Of a stretch of 25,407 nt of DNA, positions 1-8,884 are shown piece by piece. This stretch comes from Magnetococcales bacterium. Lineage in GTDB: Bacteria > Pseudomonadota > Magnetococcia > Magnetococcales > DC0425bin3. How positions within the stretch are numbered: the stretch's first letter is position 1; each line of letters opens with the position of its first letter. The translations under genes were made by a program, and so were the position numbers. The stretch is taken from NCBI GenBank assembly GCA_015229045.1, contig JADGCJ010000041.1, positions 1 to 25,407 of the forward strand, in the 5' to 3' direction. The notes under the pieces were generated by a model. The model did not search any database. It was given only the letters and a program-made list of their open reading frames with translations, and was not told where the DNA came from.

Positions 1-54
1 CTGACAAAGGCTTTCATGTCCAGGCCTTTCTTGAGGGGGTACCTGGGCAGTTAC
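1..54 (+). repeat. Right-end fragment of the dispersed MITE-like repeat
   Basis: These bases match the last ~52 bp of the complete element at 9531-9701 (its part 9649-9700) with a few substitutions, and end in a degenerate version of the terminal repeat (GGTACCTGGGCAGTTAC against GGTACTGAATAGTTACC). The window edge cuts the rest, so full length cannot be judged. It lies just downstream of the TPR/SPOR gene. Confidence 0.75.
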
Positions 55-102
55 GTTTTTTTGCAATCCGAACGGCTGTTTTTTGAACATGTTCACGTTG
101 TC

Positions 103-1989
103 TCAGCGCACGGGACGGACCACTGCATCCCTGATTCCGGCCCGTTCCCTGGCCAGTCTGGCCCCCTGTTCGGCCTGAGACTCCGTGTCAAATGGCCCGC
201 CGTAGATACAGGTAAGGAGACCCTTTCTCTCGATATTGACATCTCGCCTGAAGGTGGGAAGCTTGAGGGGAGCGACCTGTCTCTGTGCCTCTTCCAGATA
301 TTCGCTGTCGCTGAAACAGCCGAGGGCCACCAGGAAGCCGCCTCTTCTGATCGGGGGAGGTTTTTCCGGGGCGGTGCGCTCCTGTTTTGTCGCTGTACCC
401 TTTTCGACAGGAGGTGAGGCGTGAGCGTTTGTCGGCGCGACAGAGGATGATACAGCGGGAGACTTTTCTGCCTTTTCTGTTGGTGTCACAGGGGGTGGTG
501 TTTGCTCCTCCCGCTCTTGCTCTGCGGTTTTTTCCCTTTCTGGCGGAGAGGGGGGGGGCTGGTTGGCGGGCTTTTTTTCCTGCTCTGCGGTTTTTTCCCT
601 TTCTGGCGGAGAGAGGGGAGGCTGGGTTGTGCCCTCTTGGCTTGGCTTTTCCACAGAGAGTGGGGCAGGGGGGGGTACGACCATTCCGGCTGCCAGGATC
701 GCCGGGGAGGACGGCGACGGAATCTCCACGGTCACCGGCGGCAGATGCAGAGGTTCGGGCAGGGGTTCGGGGTGACGCCATGTCGTCAGCAGGCTCTCTT
801 GCAGGAGTTGCCGGGCGGCATTGCGGGAGGTACCCGGAACCAGATAGTCCCTCTGCACCCGCCACAAGGAGAACTCCGCCGCATGACCACGAAAATAGCG
901 TTCAGCCATGGTCATGGCCCGATCGAACTGGCGCCTGGCCATATCGGCCCGACCCTGCGTTTGGTAGAGAAGCCCCAGGCGATTCAACATGTCTGGCACG
1001 GCCAGAGGATCGGATCCATTGTACTTGGCACTCCAGGCGATGGCCTCTTGCAACAGGGTTTCAGCCAGTGTCCATTGCTGTTCCTCCATCTGGCAGAGGG
1101 CCAGGTGCAGGGTGATTTCGCCCCAGGGTGGCGGTGGAGGTGTGACGCCCGATGAAACAGCGACGCGAGCGCGTTGCAGATAGGGAATGGCCTGGGCGAA
1201 ACGACCCTCGCCACCCAACAGTCGCCCCATATCGTGCAACAGCCCGGCCTGAAAGCGGGCAGGCAGGGAAAGCCCCTTCTCCTGGATGGCCAGGGCACGC
1301 TGCAACAGGGCTTCAGCCTCGGCGAGTTGGCCGTTGCGAAGACGCAGGCCTGCCTGGAGGCGATACACCAGGGCCTGGCCCTCCGGAACAGGTTGTGGTG
1401 CCTGAGAGAAGAGCGTCAGCGCCTGTTCCAGGTGCGCCGCCGCCTCTGCCTGCTGCGATGGTTGGATCATCAGGTGGCGGGCCAACCCGACGTGGGCATG
1501 GGCCATGATGAGATGGATCTGATCGAGCAGGGGGTGTTTTGGTCCGAGAGCGGCAGGCACCAGCGCGATCAACCTGTCGCCTTGCGTCAGTACCAGGGCA
1601 AAGTGGCCACGCTCATAATGGTTCAACAAACTTTTTTCCATCAGGGGAAGAAGCAGCGCGACATCGAGCCTGGATGCCTGTTCCAGAATACGTTGGGCCC
1701 CCTCCAGCAAGGGCTCGGCCTGGGCACGCTGGCCTGTCGCTCTGTAGGTATCGGCCAGAGCGATCAGGGCTGCAACCGTTTTCGGGTCTTTTGGTCCGAA
1801 CAGACGTATGGTGTTTCGCAGCGACTCCCAGCCTGCCGAAAAAGATTGGGCTTGCGCATCATGCTTGTCAGCAGACTGGACGGTACTCTCGGGGGTGTAG
1901 CCTTCCGCGCTGCCGATGGCCAGCCAACCGGGCAACACGACACCCCACGTGAACCAGAAAGGAAACCTCTTCGGTCGGCAGGTGCCCAT
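103..1989 (-). CDS. Secreted TPR-repeat protein with C-terminal SPOR domain
   Basis: Predicted 628 aa. The N-terminus has a basic stretch then a hydrophobic run ending near GSA (residues ~1-28), a plausible Sec signal peptide. Residues ~40-440 are helical and Ala/Leu-rich with repeated TPR-like units (for example around AEPLLEGAQRILEQA and AEALLQRALAIQEKG). A Pro/Glu-rich linker (~460-545) follows, and residues ~548-628 form a SPOR domain with the GGPF motif. SPOR domains bind denuded septal peptidoglycan, so a periplasmic envelope or division role is inferred. I chose the ATG at 1989 because it gives the signal peptide and overlaps the upstream gene's stop (TGATG); an 80-residue upstream extension is low-quality sequence overlapping that gene. 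The linker carries an exact 33-bp direct repeat (518-550, 581-613). Specific function is unknown. Confidence 0.85.
   Translation of the reverse strand: MGTCRPKRFPFWFTWGVVLPGWLAIGSAEGYTPESTVQSADKHDAQAQSFSAGWESLRNTIRLFGPKDPKTVAALIALADTYRATGQRAQAEPLLEGAQRILEQASRLDVALLLPLMEKSLLNHYERGHFALVLTQGDRLIALVPAALGPKHPLLDQIHLIMAHAHVGLARHLMIQPSQQAEAAAHLEQALTLFSQAPQPVPEGQALVYRLQAGLRLRNGQLAEAEALLQRALAIQEKGLSLPARFQAGLLHDMGRLLGGEGRFAQAIPYLQRARVAVSSGVTPPPPPWGEITLHLALCQMEEQQWTLAETLLQEAIAWSAKYNGSDPLAVPDMLNRLGLLYQTQGRADMARRQFDRAMTMAERYFRGHAAEFSLWRVQRDYLVPGTSRNAARQLLQESLLTTWRHPEPLPEPLHLPPVTVEIPSPSSPAILAAGMVVPPPAPLSVEKPSQEGTTQPPLSPPEREKTAEQEKKPANQPPPSPPEREKTAEQEREEQTPPPVTPTEKAEKSPAVSSSVAPTNAHASPPVEKGTATKQERTAPEKPPPIRRGGFLVALGCFSDSEYLEEAQRQVAPLKLPTFRRDVNIERKGLLTCIYGGPFDTESQAEQGARLARERAGIRDAVVRPVR
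518..613 (-). repeat. 33-bp direct repeat in the Pro/Glu-rich linker
   Basis: Bases 518-550 and 581-613 are identical over 33 bp with a 63-bp period, so the reading frame is kept and the peptide motif EREKTAEQE is duplicated. It probably arose by slippage or recombination inside the linker of the TPR/SPOR gene. Confidence 0.9.
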
Positions 1990-4352
1990 CAATGGTAGAC
2001 CCCCGGCAATAATTGATTGATCTGTATGAGAATTCTTCGTGACTCTTCCTGAAGGATACGCAACCGTTCCAGGGTCTGGTCGTCGGGGGGGAGAGCCGCC
2101 TCCCCGATGGCATCGACCTCTTCGAGAATGGCTGCTGCCCTTGTTGTTGCCGCTTCCAGGGCTGACTGATCGGCGATGCGTCCCGGGGAGTTTTTTGTCG
2201 GCCCGGACGGGGCCGAGAGGGTCTCCCAAAGGGTTTTGTTTCTTTTCAGGATCATCTGTCGCAATTCACCAAAGCGGGCGTACATCTCCTCCAGAATGAA
2301 CTGCTGGGTTGCCAGGCGTTGTTGCTCCGGCAATGGCGCCGATGTTGTGGAAAAGGGTTGGGCGTCGTCTGGCGGGGCGGGAGATTTTGTGTCGGCGGTA
2401 CCGCCTGAGAGTGCCGAAGAGATGGCCTCATGTTGCCCGGGAAGAGCGGGCAGGGCATCGGCGGGAGTCGTCGTTGACTCCCGAAAGGGGTTTTCATCTC
2501 CCGGCCAGTCACACTGGAGCTCCGGCAGTACCTTCTCCATCAGGCGGGGAAAAAGGCTTTCCCGGCGGGTGACAAAGGCACGGACGGCCCGCGCCCGCGC
2601 CCGGCAACGAATGGCCTCCTCACTTTGTGGCGGATAGATCAGGAACTGTAACCCGTCAGCCAGGGATTGTTTCCAGGTAAAGTGACCGGGATCCCTGGTA
2701 CGAAAATCAAGTCGTCGCAACGTGTCATGCAAGGCCTGGCGCAGTTGGTCCCGGGTGACGGGGAGGAGGTTGCCGGTGATACCCAGAGTTGTTGGTTGCC
2801 GCAGGATTTGCTGGCAATGATAGACAAATGCCTCTTCCCACTGCTGCAGGTGCGCGGTACGCTCGGCCAGTTCGTCCTTGTCTCTGCGCGCCAATCTTGC
2901 TGTTCCCGGTGCAAAGAGCACCACATCGCCCAGGTCGATCAGGATGGCGAGCAGCAGAATGCCTGCAAGGAGCATCCATCCCCGGTTGGTGCCTGGTTCT
3001 CCACCCAGCGTGGCGATCATGCCGGCGTGAGTCTGCCAGGATTCTCTCCAGGTGGTGCAGGAACGCAGATCGTGCAACAGCGGCAGGTCGGGGACGCTCC
3101 CGATAACCTCGATACGCTGGAAAGGGCGCTGACCGCCCAGACTTTTCTCTATCTGTTGCAAAAGAGCGACATGGGCATCGACCCTCTTTTGCAGCTCCTG
3201 AAGCTGCTGCGTTTGAGAGTTGCGGCTGTTTTCCAGGATCGATGTCACACGTTGAACAAGCCGATCAATCCGGGACGGTTCTGGTCCAAAAAAGGGCAAG
3301 AATCCTCCGGATACCCGGCCCGAGGCGGGACTCATTTCCTGGAGGTTGCGCAACTCCTGCTGAAGCTGCTGCACGCTTTGCTGTTGAAGGAGTGCGTTCC
3401 GTTGCACCACATCCGCCACCCGTTCCCGAAAGGGCAGGAAGAGGGGCAGGCCGGACTCTGCGAGCAGGCGGTCGACCGTCGCGGCGAGGGGGTGATCGAC
3501 CAGCGCAGCGACGGCGTTGACCCCTTTTTCAAAGCCGCCGTGGATGACAAAATGCAGGCTCCAGTAGCGCATCGCCACGAGGGGATCCCGGAGATCCGGG
3601 ATGGCATGAGGAGGCAGATCATCCCTGACTGGCAGCTGTTCAAACCTGGTCACGAGTGCTGCCACACGGCGCTTCAGGGCCATCTGCATGGCGGACAGGG
3701 AGGCGGGTTGCAGGGAGGGGGCAGGGTCGGTTTCCAGGGTGGTGGTCAGACCCTCCTGGAGGGAGGCCATCTGCCGTGTCACCTCTGGTTGCCAGGCCAT
3801 GCGGGAGATCCAGCCAGCACATGTGGCATGAATGGAGTACAAGGTCAACAACATCATCAGGGAGAGTCGGAAGGGATGGCGCCGCCAGGCACGACCGATA
3901 CCCTGCCCCATCCATCCGGTCGAGGCTACGCTGCGCAGGAGCTCTTTGTTGCCGTTCAGGATCAGGACGGAGAGAAGCAGACCACAGATCCATGCCAGCC
4001 CATGGCGGATCGTCTCCCCCGCCCCTCCCGTTGGCAGCGTATCGATGATACGTGCGACTGCATCCTGCTGAAGCAGAATGTTGACACTCCAGGCCGTGGT
4101 CAGCGATGAGAGCAGAAACGACAGGACAAGCAGGGGTGGTCGCAGAAAAAAAGACCATTGATCAAGGGTCTCGACCAGCCGCCGCGACCACGCGACGGAC
4201 CGGGCATCTGCCGTCCAGATGGCGCGGTGCGATCGCAACAAGGGCATCGGCTCGGGGGGCGTTCCCACCGATCCGGACGCGGCGATGATCCGGAACACCA
4301 ATCTTCCGAAGGTTGTCAACGGGGGATTGTCGGGAAGAGAGGCTTTGGTCAT
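1989..4352 (-). CDS. Large multi-pass membrane protein with coiled coils, function unknown
   Basis: 787 aa. I do not recognise a named family. Hydrophobic segments lie at about residues 68-93, 118-134 and 162-182, with another near 455-483, so a long central region (~185-455) probably faces one compartment. That region contains Gln/Leu-rich heptad-like stretches (VQQLQQELRNLQEM; QTQQLQELQKRVDAH), i.e. likely coiled coils. The C-terminal third is soluble, with a Ser/Pro-rich linker and another predicted helical region (QQRLATQQFILEEMYARF). The ATG at 4352 is preceded by AGGA at 5-nt spacing. Its stop overlaps the start of the secreted TPR/SPOR gene, so the two are almost certainly co-translated and may act in one envelope complex. 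Confidence 0.8.
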   Translation of the reverse strand: MTKASLPDNPPLTTFGRLVFRIIAASGSVGTPPEPMPLLRSHRAIWTADARSVAWSRRLVETLDQWSFFLRPPLLVLSFLLSSLTTAWSVNILLQQDAVARIIDTLPTGGAGETIRHGLAWICGLLLSVLILNGNKELLRSVASTGWMGQGIGRAWRRHPFRLSLMMLLTLYSIHATCAGWISRMAWQPEVTRQMASLQEGLTTTLETDPAPSLQPASLSAMQMALKRRVAALVTRFEQLPVRDDLPPHAIPDLRDPLVAMRYWSLHFVIHGGFEKGVNAVAALVDHPLAATVDRLLAESGLPLFLPFRERVADVVQRNALLQQQSVQQLQQELRNLQEMSPASGRVSGGFLPFFGPEPSRIDRLVQRVTSILENSRNSQTQQLQELQKRVDAHVALLQQIEKSLGGQRPFQRIEVIGSVPDLPLLHDLRSCTTWRESWQTHAGMIATLGGEPGTNRGWMLLAGILLLAILIDLGDVVLFAPGTARLARRDKDELAERTAHLQQWEEAFVYHCQQILRQPTTLGITGNLLPVTRDQLRQALHDTLRRLDFRTRDPGHFTWKQSLADGLQFLIYPPQSEEAIRCRARARAVRAFVTRRESLFPRLMEKVLPELQCDWPGDENPFRESTTTPADALPALPGQHEAISSALSGGTADTKSPAPPDDAQPFSTTSAPLPEQQRLATQQFILEEMYARFGELRQMILKRNKTLWETLSAPSGPTKNSPGRIADQSALEAATTRAAAILEEVDAIGEAALPPDDQTLERLRILQEESRRILIQINQLLPGVYH

Positions 4353-4757
4353 GGAGTCCTGTCGTCAAAGTATGGCAATGCTGCTTCATCCCGGACGGTT
4401 TTGCCAGGGATTTCCTTTTTTTCATAGCCAAGCGGTAAAAATTTGGTAACAATAGGAACCATACTGTCGGGGTCGAGTCTGATTTCTCGAGAGCCTCCTC
4501 TCAACCGATCGGGCCGGGTACACGGGTGGGTTGCCTGGGGCCGTTTTTTGGCGCCTCCGTGGGGAGCGTTGCGACGTTTGTCTGCGCTGCCTGTCCGGTG
4601 CGCGGGCAGGGGGTGAGTCTCTCTTGGGCCGTTTTTGCGGTCGTTCCCTCCTTTGGGTTTCTGGTTGACATTGACCGATCAGAAAATAGAGGGCTATCTC
4701 GTGGTGTGTGGCAGGAACGACCTGCAAAGCGGACCGACAGGCCATGTCGATTGGATG
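4353..4757. other. Intergenic region without a convincing gene
   Basis: About 405 bp between the membrane-protein gene and the motA terminator hairpin. Several short ORFs cross it, but they are Arg/Pro-rich, lack ribosome-binding sites and resemble no family. The AT-richer stretch around 4400-4470 upstream of 4352 may hold that gene's promoter, but I could not find a clean -35/-10 pair. Confidence 0.5.
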
Positions 4758-4801
4758 AACGCAACAAGGAAACCCGTACGCCCGGGTTTCCTTGTTGCGT
4801 T
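4758..4801 (-). terminator. Strong 19-bp hairpin downstream of motA, probable transcription terminator
   Basis: A perfect 19-bp inverted repeat (4758-4776 with 4783-4801) with a 6-nt loop starts about 20 bp after the motA stop. Its arms start and end with AACG/CGTT. On the minus strand there is no long T-run after the stem, and on the plus strand only four Ts, so termination may be imperfect. The stem length and its position make a terminator or 3' end-protecting structure the best reading. Confidence 0.75.
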
Positions 4802-4821
4802 TTGGGGAGAGGCAGGGCCCT

Positions 4822-5568
4822 CTAGTCGGCTTCTCTCTCCTTGCTGGAGAGGACGGTGCGCAGGGATTGCTCCAGCATGCGCGGGTTGACCCCCTTCTGA
4901 ATGCCGATGATGCCGTCCATGATCACCTGACAGCGCAGTTGTTCTTCGCTGGAGTAGTGGTGGAGTTTGATGCCGATCGGGATGGTCATCATATTGGCGA
5001 CGATGGCGCCGTAACAGGTGGCAAGCAGGGCGGTACCCATGGCCGGTCCGATTTTGGAAGGATCCTCCATGTTGGCGAGCAGCTCGACCATGCCGATCAG
5101 GGTGCCGACCATGCCCATGGCCGGTGCCGCTTCGCCCATCGAGTCGAACATGACGACGCCGACATGGTGCCGGTGGGCCAAATATTCGATCTCCTTGCTC
5201 ATCACTTCGCTCAAAAATTCGGGGCTGGAGCCGTCCACGCAGTGGTTGATGGCATTTTGCATGAACGAGTTCTTGGTCTTGTACTTCTCCAGGGCGAGGA
5301 TGCCATCCTTGCGGGAGATATTGGACATCTCGACCAACTGGGCAATGATGTCGTTGATGTTGTCTTTGGGCAGCAGAAATGCCTTGGACAGGATGGCGCC
5401 GGTGTTTTTCAGATCATGCAGGCTGAACTTGACGAACGTCGACGCGATCAGTCCTCCGAAAACGACCACGGCGGCATGCATGCTGGCAAACATGGCAATC
5501 TTGCCCGCCGAAAGGAAGGCCAGAATGAGCAAGGCACCAAACAGCCCGATAATGGTGGATATGTCCAT
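4822..5568 (-). CDS. motA: Flagellar motor stator subunit MotA (PomA-like)
   Basis: 248 aa, near the ~253 aa usual for sodium-type PomA and shorter than E. coli MotA. It forms the five-subunit ring around MotB that uses ion flow to turn the flagellar rotor at the inner membrane. Four membrane segments are visible (~4-20, 30-46, ~148-168, ~178-200). The conserved prolines are present at 149 (APAMGMVGTLIGM) and 197 (MMTIPIG). The cytoplasmic loop keeps the charged pair R86 and E94 (SRKDGILALEKY) that contacts FliG. The ATG follows AAAGGAAG at a good spacing. It lies 18 bp downstream of motB. Confidence 0.95.
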   Translation of the reverse strand: MDISTIIGLFGALLILAFLSAGKIAMFASMHAAVVVFGGLIASTFVKFSLHDLKNTGAILSKAFLLPKDNINDIIAQLVEMSNISRKDGILALEKYKTKNSFMQNAINHCVDGSSPEFLSEVMSKEIEYLAHRHHVGVVMFDSMGEAAPAMGMVGTLIGMVELLANMEDPSKIGPAMGTALLATCYGAIVANMMTIPIGIKLHHYSSEEQLRCQVIMDGIIGIQKGVNPRMLEQSLRTVLSSKEREAD

Positions 5569-5586
5569 GTTGGATCTTCCTTTGTC

Positions 5587-6357
5587 CTAAGGCTTTTCGT
5601 GTTCCTGGTTGTGCTGGTCGGTATTGACGTTGCCGGAGGCATCGCTGACTTGCGGCGTATTGGCCATCTCTTTGAGGACGACGATCTCGACGCGGCGATT
5701 GGCCTTGCGACCCTCCGGCGTGTTGTTGCTGGCGATGGGTTGATATTCGCCATATGTGGTGACACGCACACGCTCGGGTTGCAGTTCCCCTCCGGATGTC
5801 AGACGTGTGGCAACCGCTGCGGCCATGCGTGCTCCCTGATACCAGCTTGTGGTTTCCAGGCGATCGGCCTGCGCCCTCTGGGAGTCGGTGTAGCCACGAA
5901 TCTCGATGGCATTGAAGCCCTTGGTCAGGACGTTGCCGATCTGGTCCAGGATGGCACCCACCTCGGCGTTGAACGTCGTCGCGTCGGCAGAGAGAATGGC
6001 GCCTTCCTTGATGGTCAGATGAAAACCATCCTGTTTCTCTTCGACCTGTGCCTGGCCATTGTCGACCAGGGCGCTGGCCATGAGGCGAATCTTTTCGCGC
6101 AGCTCCACAAAATGGACCGCTTGTTGAAACTCCGTGCCGATCAGGTTCTGTCCGGAGAGGATGGGGTTGATCATCTGCAGCCTCTGGACGCCGAATGCGT
6201 CCTTGAGCGAGCCGGCCAGCTCCTCGAAACGGGTCTTCTGCACTGTGGAGTAGGCAACGATGATCACGAAAAAACAGAGCAGGAGCGTGGCCATATCGGC
6301 CCATGATATGAACCAGAGCGGCGTACCTTTTTTGCAAGCTGGACATTTCTTGGCCAT
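5587..6357 (-). CDS. motB: Flagellar motor stator subunit MotB (PomB-like)
   Basis: 256 aa with the standard layout: short cytoplasmic head, one membrane helix (~18-38) and a periplasmic OmpA-like peptidoglycan-binding domain (~130-240). D21 in ISWADMATLLL is the ion-carrying aspartate (D32 in E. coli MotB). The OmpA domain shows GYTDSQ and, near its end, NTPEGRKANRRVEIVV, the peptidoglycan-contacting segments. The head carries CPAC at residues 5-8, as cysteines also occur before the helix in PomB proteins. I chose the ATG at 6357 because GGAAAG precedes it and the protein then starts just ahead of the helix; a 58-residue upstream extension has no family support. motB precedes motA, the reverse of the usual order. 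Confidence 0.95.
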   Translation of the reverse strand: MAKKCPACKKGTPLWFISWADMATLLLCFFVIIVAYSTVQKTRFEELAGSLKDAFGVQRLQMINPILSGQNLIGTEFQQAVHFVELREKIRLMASALVDNGQAQVEEKQDGFHLTIKEGAILSADATTFNAEVGAILDQIGNVLTKGFNAIEIRGYTDSQRAQADRLETTSWYQGARMAAAVATRLTSGGELQPERVRVTTYGEYQPIASNNTPEGRKANRRVEIVVLKEMANTPQVSDASGNVNTDQHNQEHEKP

Positions 6358-6719
6358 GCGTCTTTCCACTGACTTTTCATGGATGGCGGAGCTCTTTTTC
6401 CACCTTCCGATCAGGAGAGTCGCAGCGCGACTTTCACGGTGATGGTTACTGACAGGCAGGGGCCACCGCGAAACGAAGGGCAGCGCTACCTTGCTTCGGA
6501 ACTCTTTCCGGGCATACGGGTGGCCAAGCAATAATCAAGCCGATTTTCCGGAACACCTTTGGTCGAGGGGTAAGCTGGTGTCACGGTGTCGAACCTTTGA
6601 CGAAACGGGTCCTTTTTTTGGCACCCATGTCAGAGGCACAGACAGCGCCAAACCCGGCAACGAATCGGGGGTCCAGGGAGCCAGCCCCCTGGACTCCGTT
6701 TTGACAGGTCCCCGAATCA
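6358..6719. other. Intergenic region holding a repeat fragment and a small hairpin
   Basis: About 360 bp between the radical SAM gene's 3' end and motB. It holds the repeat fragment at 6652-6708 and, nearer motB, a perfect 6-bp hairpin (AGTCGC, 3-nt loop, GCGACT; 6418-6432). A weak FliA-like motif may overlap this (TGAAAGTC then CTGATCGG) but is too degenerate to call. No credible coding sequence was found. Confidence 0.5.
6652..6708 (+). repeat. Internal/left fragment of the dispersed MITE-like repeat
   Basis: It matches the left part of the element at 9531-9701 (ACCCGGCAACGAAT onward, including the GGTCCAGGG...CCCTGG hairpin) and then ends with a GGACTCCG...TTGACAGG junction. The fragment at 17092-17158 has the same junction, so these two belong to a shorter sub-type. 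It sits at the 3' end of the radical SAM gene, where its 10-bp stem could act as a terminator. Confidence 0.75.
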
Positions 6720-8819
6720 CTATTCATGGTCCTCGAAAATCTCAACTGCGATTGCCCTGTCCTCCGGACGCATTTTATAGAAAAAATCGTCAGAATTGAT
6801 GTATTCAGACATTTTGCGCAGAGTCGCATGCCAATTGTCGGTTTTGAACTGCGCCAATTGGCGCTCAAGATTGCGCCGCTGGGCATCCGGCAGATACAAA
6901 TCACAAAAGGTCGGGACAGGTTCGGGCAGACCCTGCCGGTTCCGTTCGCGCCAGGCCGGAAAATCATGGCGCAATGCCAGGCGTTTATGGGGAACCAGGG
7001 CCTGCTCGCCCGTCAGATCGATGCGCAATGCCCGGCTCAGATGCAAAACATCGGCGAGTTGCTCCCGGGCCATTGCCGGAGCCTGCCCGGCGGCCAGCAA
7101 CGCCTCACCCACTCGTTGCAGCAAAACGATGAAAGGATCCAGGTACTCCAAAAGAATCTTGAACGTGAGGTGAAAGTTGAGTTTGCCATACTGGCCGCTC
7201 CGCAACCGGAAGAAGGGGGCATCGGTCGTCCAATAGGCGTTGAGGGCAGCGAAATCGGAAAAGTTTTCCAGGTCGTGATCCGCCTGAAACCACTGCATCA
7301 CCTCGGTCAATGGTCCGGTATCGGAGCGGCAAGCGGTTGCGACAGCCAGGATGGTATCCAGAGGGTGAATGCCGTGGCCATGCAAAAGCTTCAAGTAGTC
7401 CATGAAATATCTGCGTGACCACATGAACTGGATCAAGGCATGGATGAAGCGGCAGGAGCGCAACTCCTCCCGCGTCATGGTGGTGGTGGCCAGGACAATC
7501 TCCTGGCCGTCGATCACCCGCACACCGGCATACTCGCCAAAAGCCCCATCCTGGATGCGCCAACCCACGGTGCGAAAATATTGGGCGCGTGACTCCGGGG
7601 TGTTCATGGCGGTGCCCGGCAGCAGGTAGAGGTTGAAATTGACCATCTCCACCCCCTTGTCCATGAGCAGGCGGTTGGCCGCCATGTGCGAGGCGAGGGT
7701 CTCCTCGGGAAGCCCGAGAATCAATTCGGAAAAAACGGTGATCTTTTCTTGACCACTTCCCAGTACCGACACGATCTCCTCGACCTTTTCCAGCGGCAGA
7801 TTGGTGCGCTGAATGGCCTCCAAAACCTTGGGATTGTTGGATTGCAAGGTGGCGGTGATGTCCGAAAGCCCGCGCAGCGCCTTGGCCACCCGCATCACCC
7901 GTTCCGGATTGCCCTTGTTCCACTGGATGGAGCAGTGCCCGGGAAAGCCGTGTTGCCGATGCGACGCATACAGCTTTTCGGCAATCTTTTCATCGCGGGG
8001 CAGAATGCTGAAGTTGGCATCCGCCAGGAACAGATTCATTGCCTTACGGCAGCGTTGCCCGACATAGTCGATCTCGGCGAAGACCCGTTCGTCGCTGAAG
8101 CGGGTCAGTTTGCCCGCACCAATGCCCCAGGCGCAAAAAGTGCAGCGATAGGGACAGGATCGATTGGTCTCCAGAATGGGAGTCATCGGTTCGGCAAAAA
8201 AGGGATCCAGCATCCCTGTGAGATAGGGTGACGGAATGGCATCGAGATCGATCAGGGGAGGCAGGGCGCTGGTCACATGGACCGCGCTGCCCTGGCCATC
8301 GGCATTGACCAGGGAGCCCGCTGTCGGCTCTTGTCGCCAACGTCGCACATCGGCACCACATTCGAGAAACCTTTGCAGCAGGGCTGCAAACCCCACCTCG
8401 CCTTGGTTCAGAACGTAGGCATCGCAGGTGGGTTGCCGGGCAAAAAAGGCCATGGCTCCTGGGGTATTGGCGTTCAGATCGGTAAAATTCGGTCCCCCGC
8501 CCACGGTCAGGGTTTGCGGATGCAACGCTTTGACCACGTTATAGATGTGCCGATTCAGATTGCTGTTCCAGACATAATGGGAGAGTCCAACCACGGCGGG
8601 TTGCTCGTGGCGCAGGGCTTCGATCAGGAGTTCCGGACGTTTGAACAGGCGCACATCCAGCTCTCCGGGCAGGAGTTGCCGGGCGTAGCTCCCCACATAG
8701 CCGATATTGAGAGGAAAGGTCCACTGGCCGATTCCACCGCCGGTATGAACAAGATCTCCAAGAAAAATAAGAAGTCTTTCTGAATTTTTCACGGTATGAT
8801 GTCTCTCCAGGGTGGCCAT
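6720..8819 (-). CDS. B12-binding-type radical SAM protein, substrate unknown
   Basis: 699 aa. Residues ~14-160 look like a Rossmann-type cobalamin-binding domain (LSHYVWNSNLN; VGGGPNFTD), although the classic DxHxxG cobalamin-ligand motif is not evident. The radical SAM core follows, with the CxxxCxxC cluster motif at C222, C226 and C229 (SCPYRCTFCAWG). The LFLADANFSILPRDEKIA stretch is characteristic of this branch. The C-terminal ~250 residues are helical and unassigned. Such enzymes use SAM and often cobalamin for methylation or other radical chemistry; the substrate cannot be told here. The ATG at 8819 lacks a good ribosome-binding site. A GTG at 8792, preceded by GGAGAG at 10-nt spacing, may be the true start. 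The gene stands alone and is divergent from the DnaJ-like gene. Confidence 0.85.
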   Translation of the reverse strand: MATLERHHTVKNSERLLIFLGDLVHTGGGIGQWTFPLNIGYVGSYARQLLPGELDVRLFKRPELLIEALRHEQPAVVGLSHYVWNSNLNRHIYNVVKALHPQTLTVGGGPNFTDLNANTPGAMAFFARQPTCDAYVLNQGEVGFAALLQRFLECGADVRRWRQEPTAGSLVNADGQGSAVHVTSALPPLIDLDAIPSPYLTGMLDPFFAEPMTPILETNRSCPYRCTFCAWGIGAGKLTRFSDERVFAEIDYVGQRCRKAMNLFLADANFSILPRDEKIAEKLYASHRQHGFPGHCSIQWNKGNPERVMRVAKALRGLSDITATLQSNNPKVLEAIQRTNLPLEKVEEIVSVLGSGQEKITVFSELILGLPEETLASHMAANRLLMDKGVEMVNFNLYLLPGTAMNTPESRAQYFRTVGWRIQDGAFGEYAGVRVIDGQEIVLATTTMTREELRSCRFIHALIQFMWSRRYFMDYLKLLHGHGIHPLDTILAVATACRSDTGPLTEVMQWFQADHDLENFSDFAALNAYWTTDAPFFRLRSGQYGKLNFHLTFKILLEYLDPFIVLLQRVGEALLAAGQAPAMAREQLADVLHLSRALRIDLTGEQALVPHKRLALRHDFPAWRERNRQGLPEPVPTFCDLYLPDAQRRNLERQLAQFKTDNWHATLRKMSEYINSDDFFYKMRPEDRAIAVEIFEDHE

Positions 8820-8884
8820 CCTGTGCCGGATGTCGCAAAGAGTGTTCCAAGGCCCGGCCTGGTATGAAAGGTTGAGTTGCCAGC

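Noticed and set aside
1174..1998. 274-codon plus-strand frame opposite the TPR/SPOR gene
   Set aside because: A Gln/Gly-rich mirror of the TPR repeats; the minus-strand gene has signal peptide and SPOR domain support.
4792..6306. 504-codon plus-strand frame opposite motA/motB
   Set aside because: It is antisense to two well-identified stator genes, has a His/Asp/Gly-rich composition typical of reverse-frame translation and no ribosome-binding site.
6400..6440. FliA-type (sigma-28) promoter before motB
   Set aside because: Only partial matches at both boxes (TGAAAGTC; CTGATCGG); not strong enough to list as a feature.
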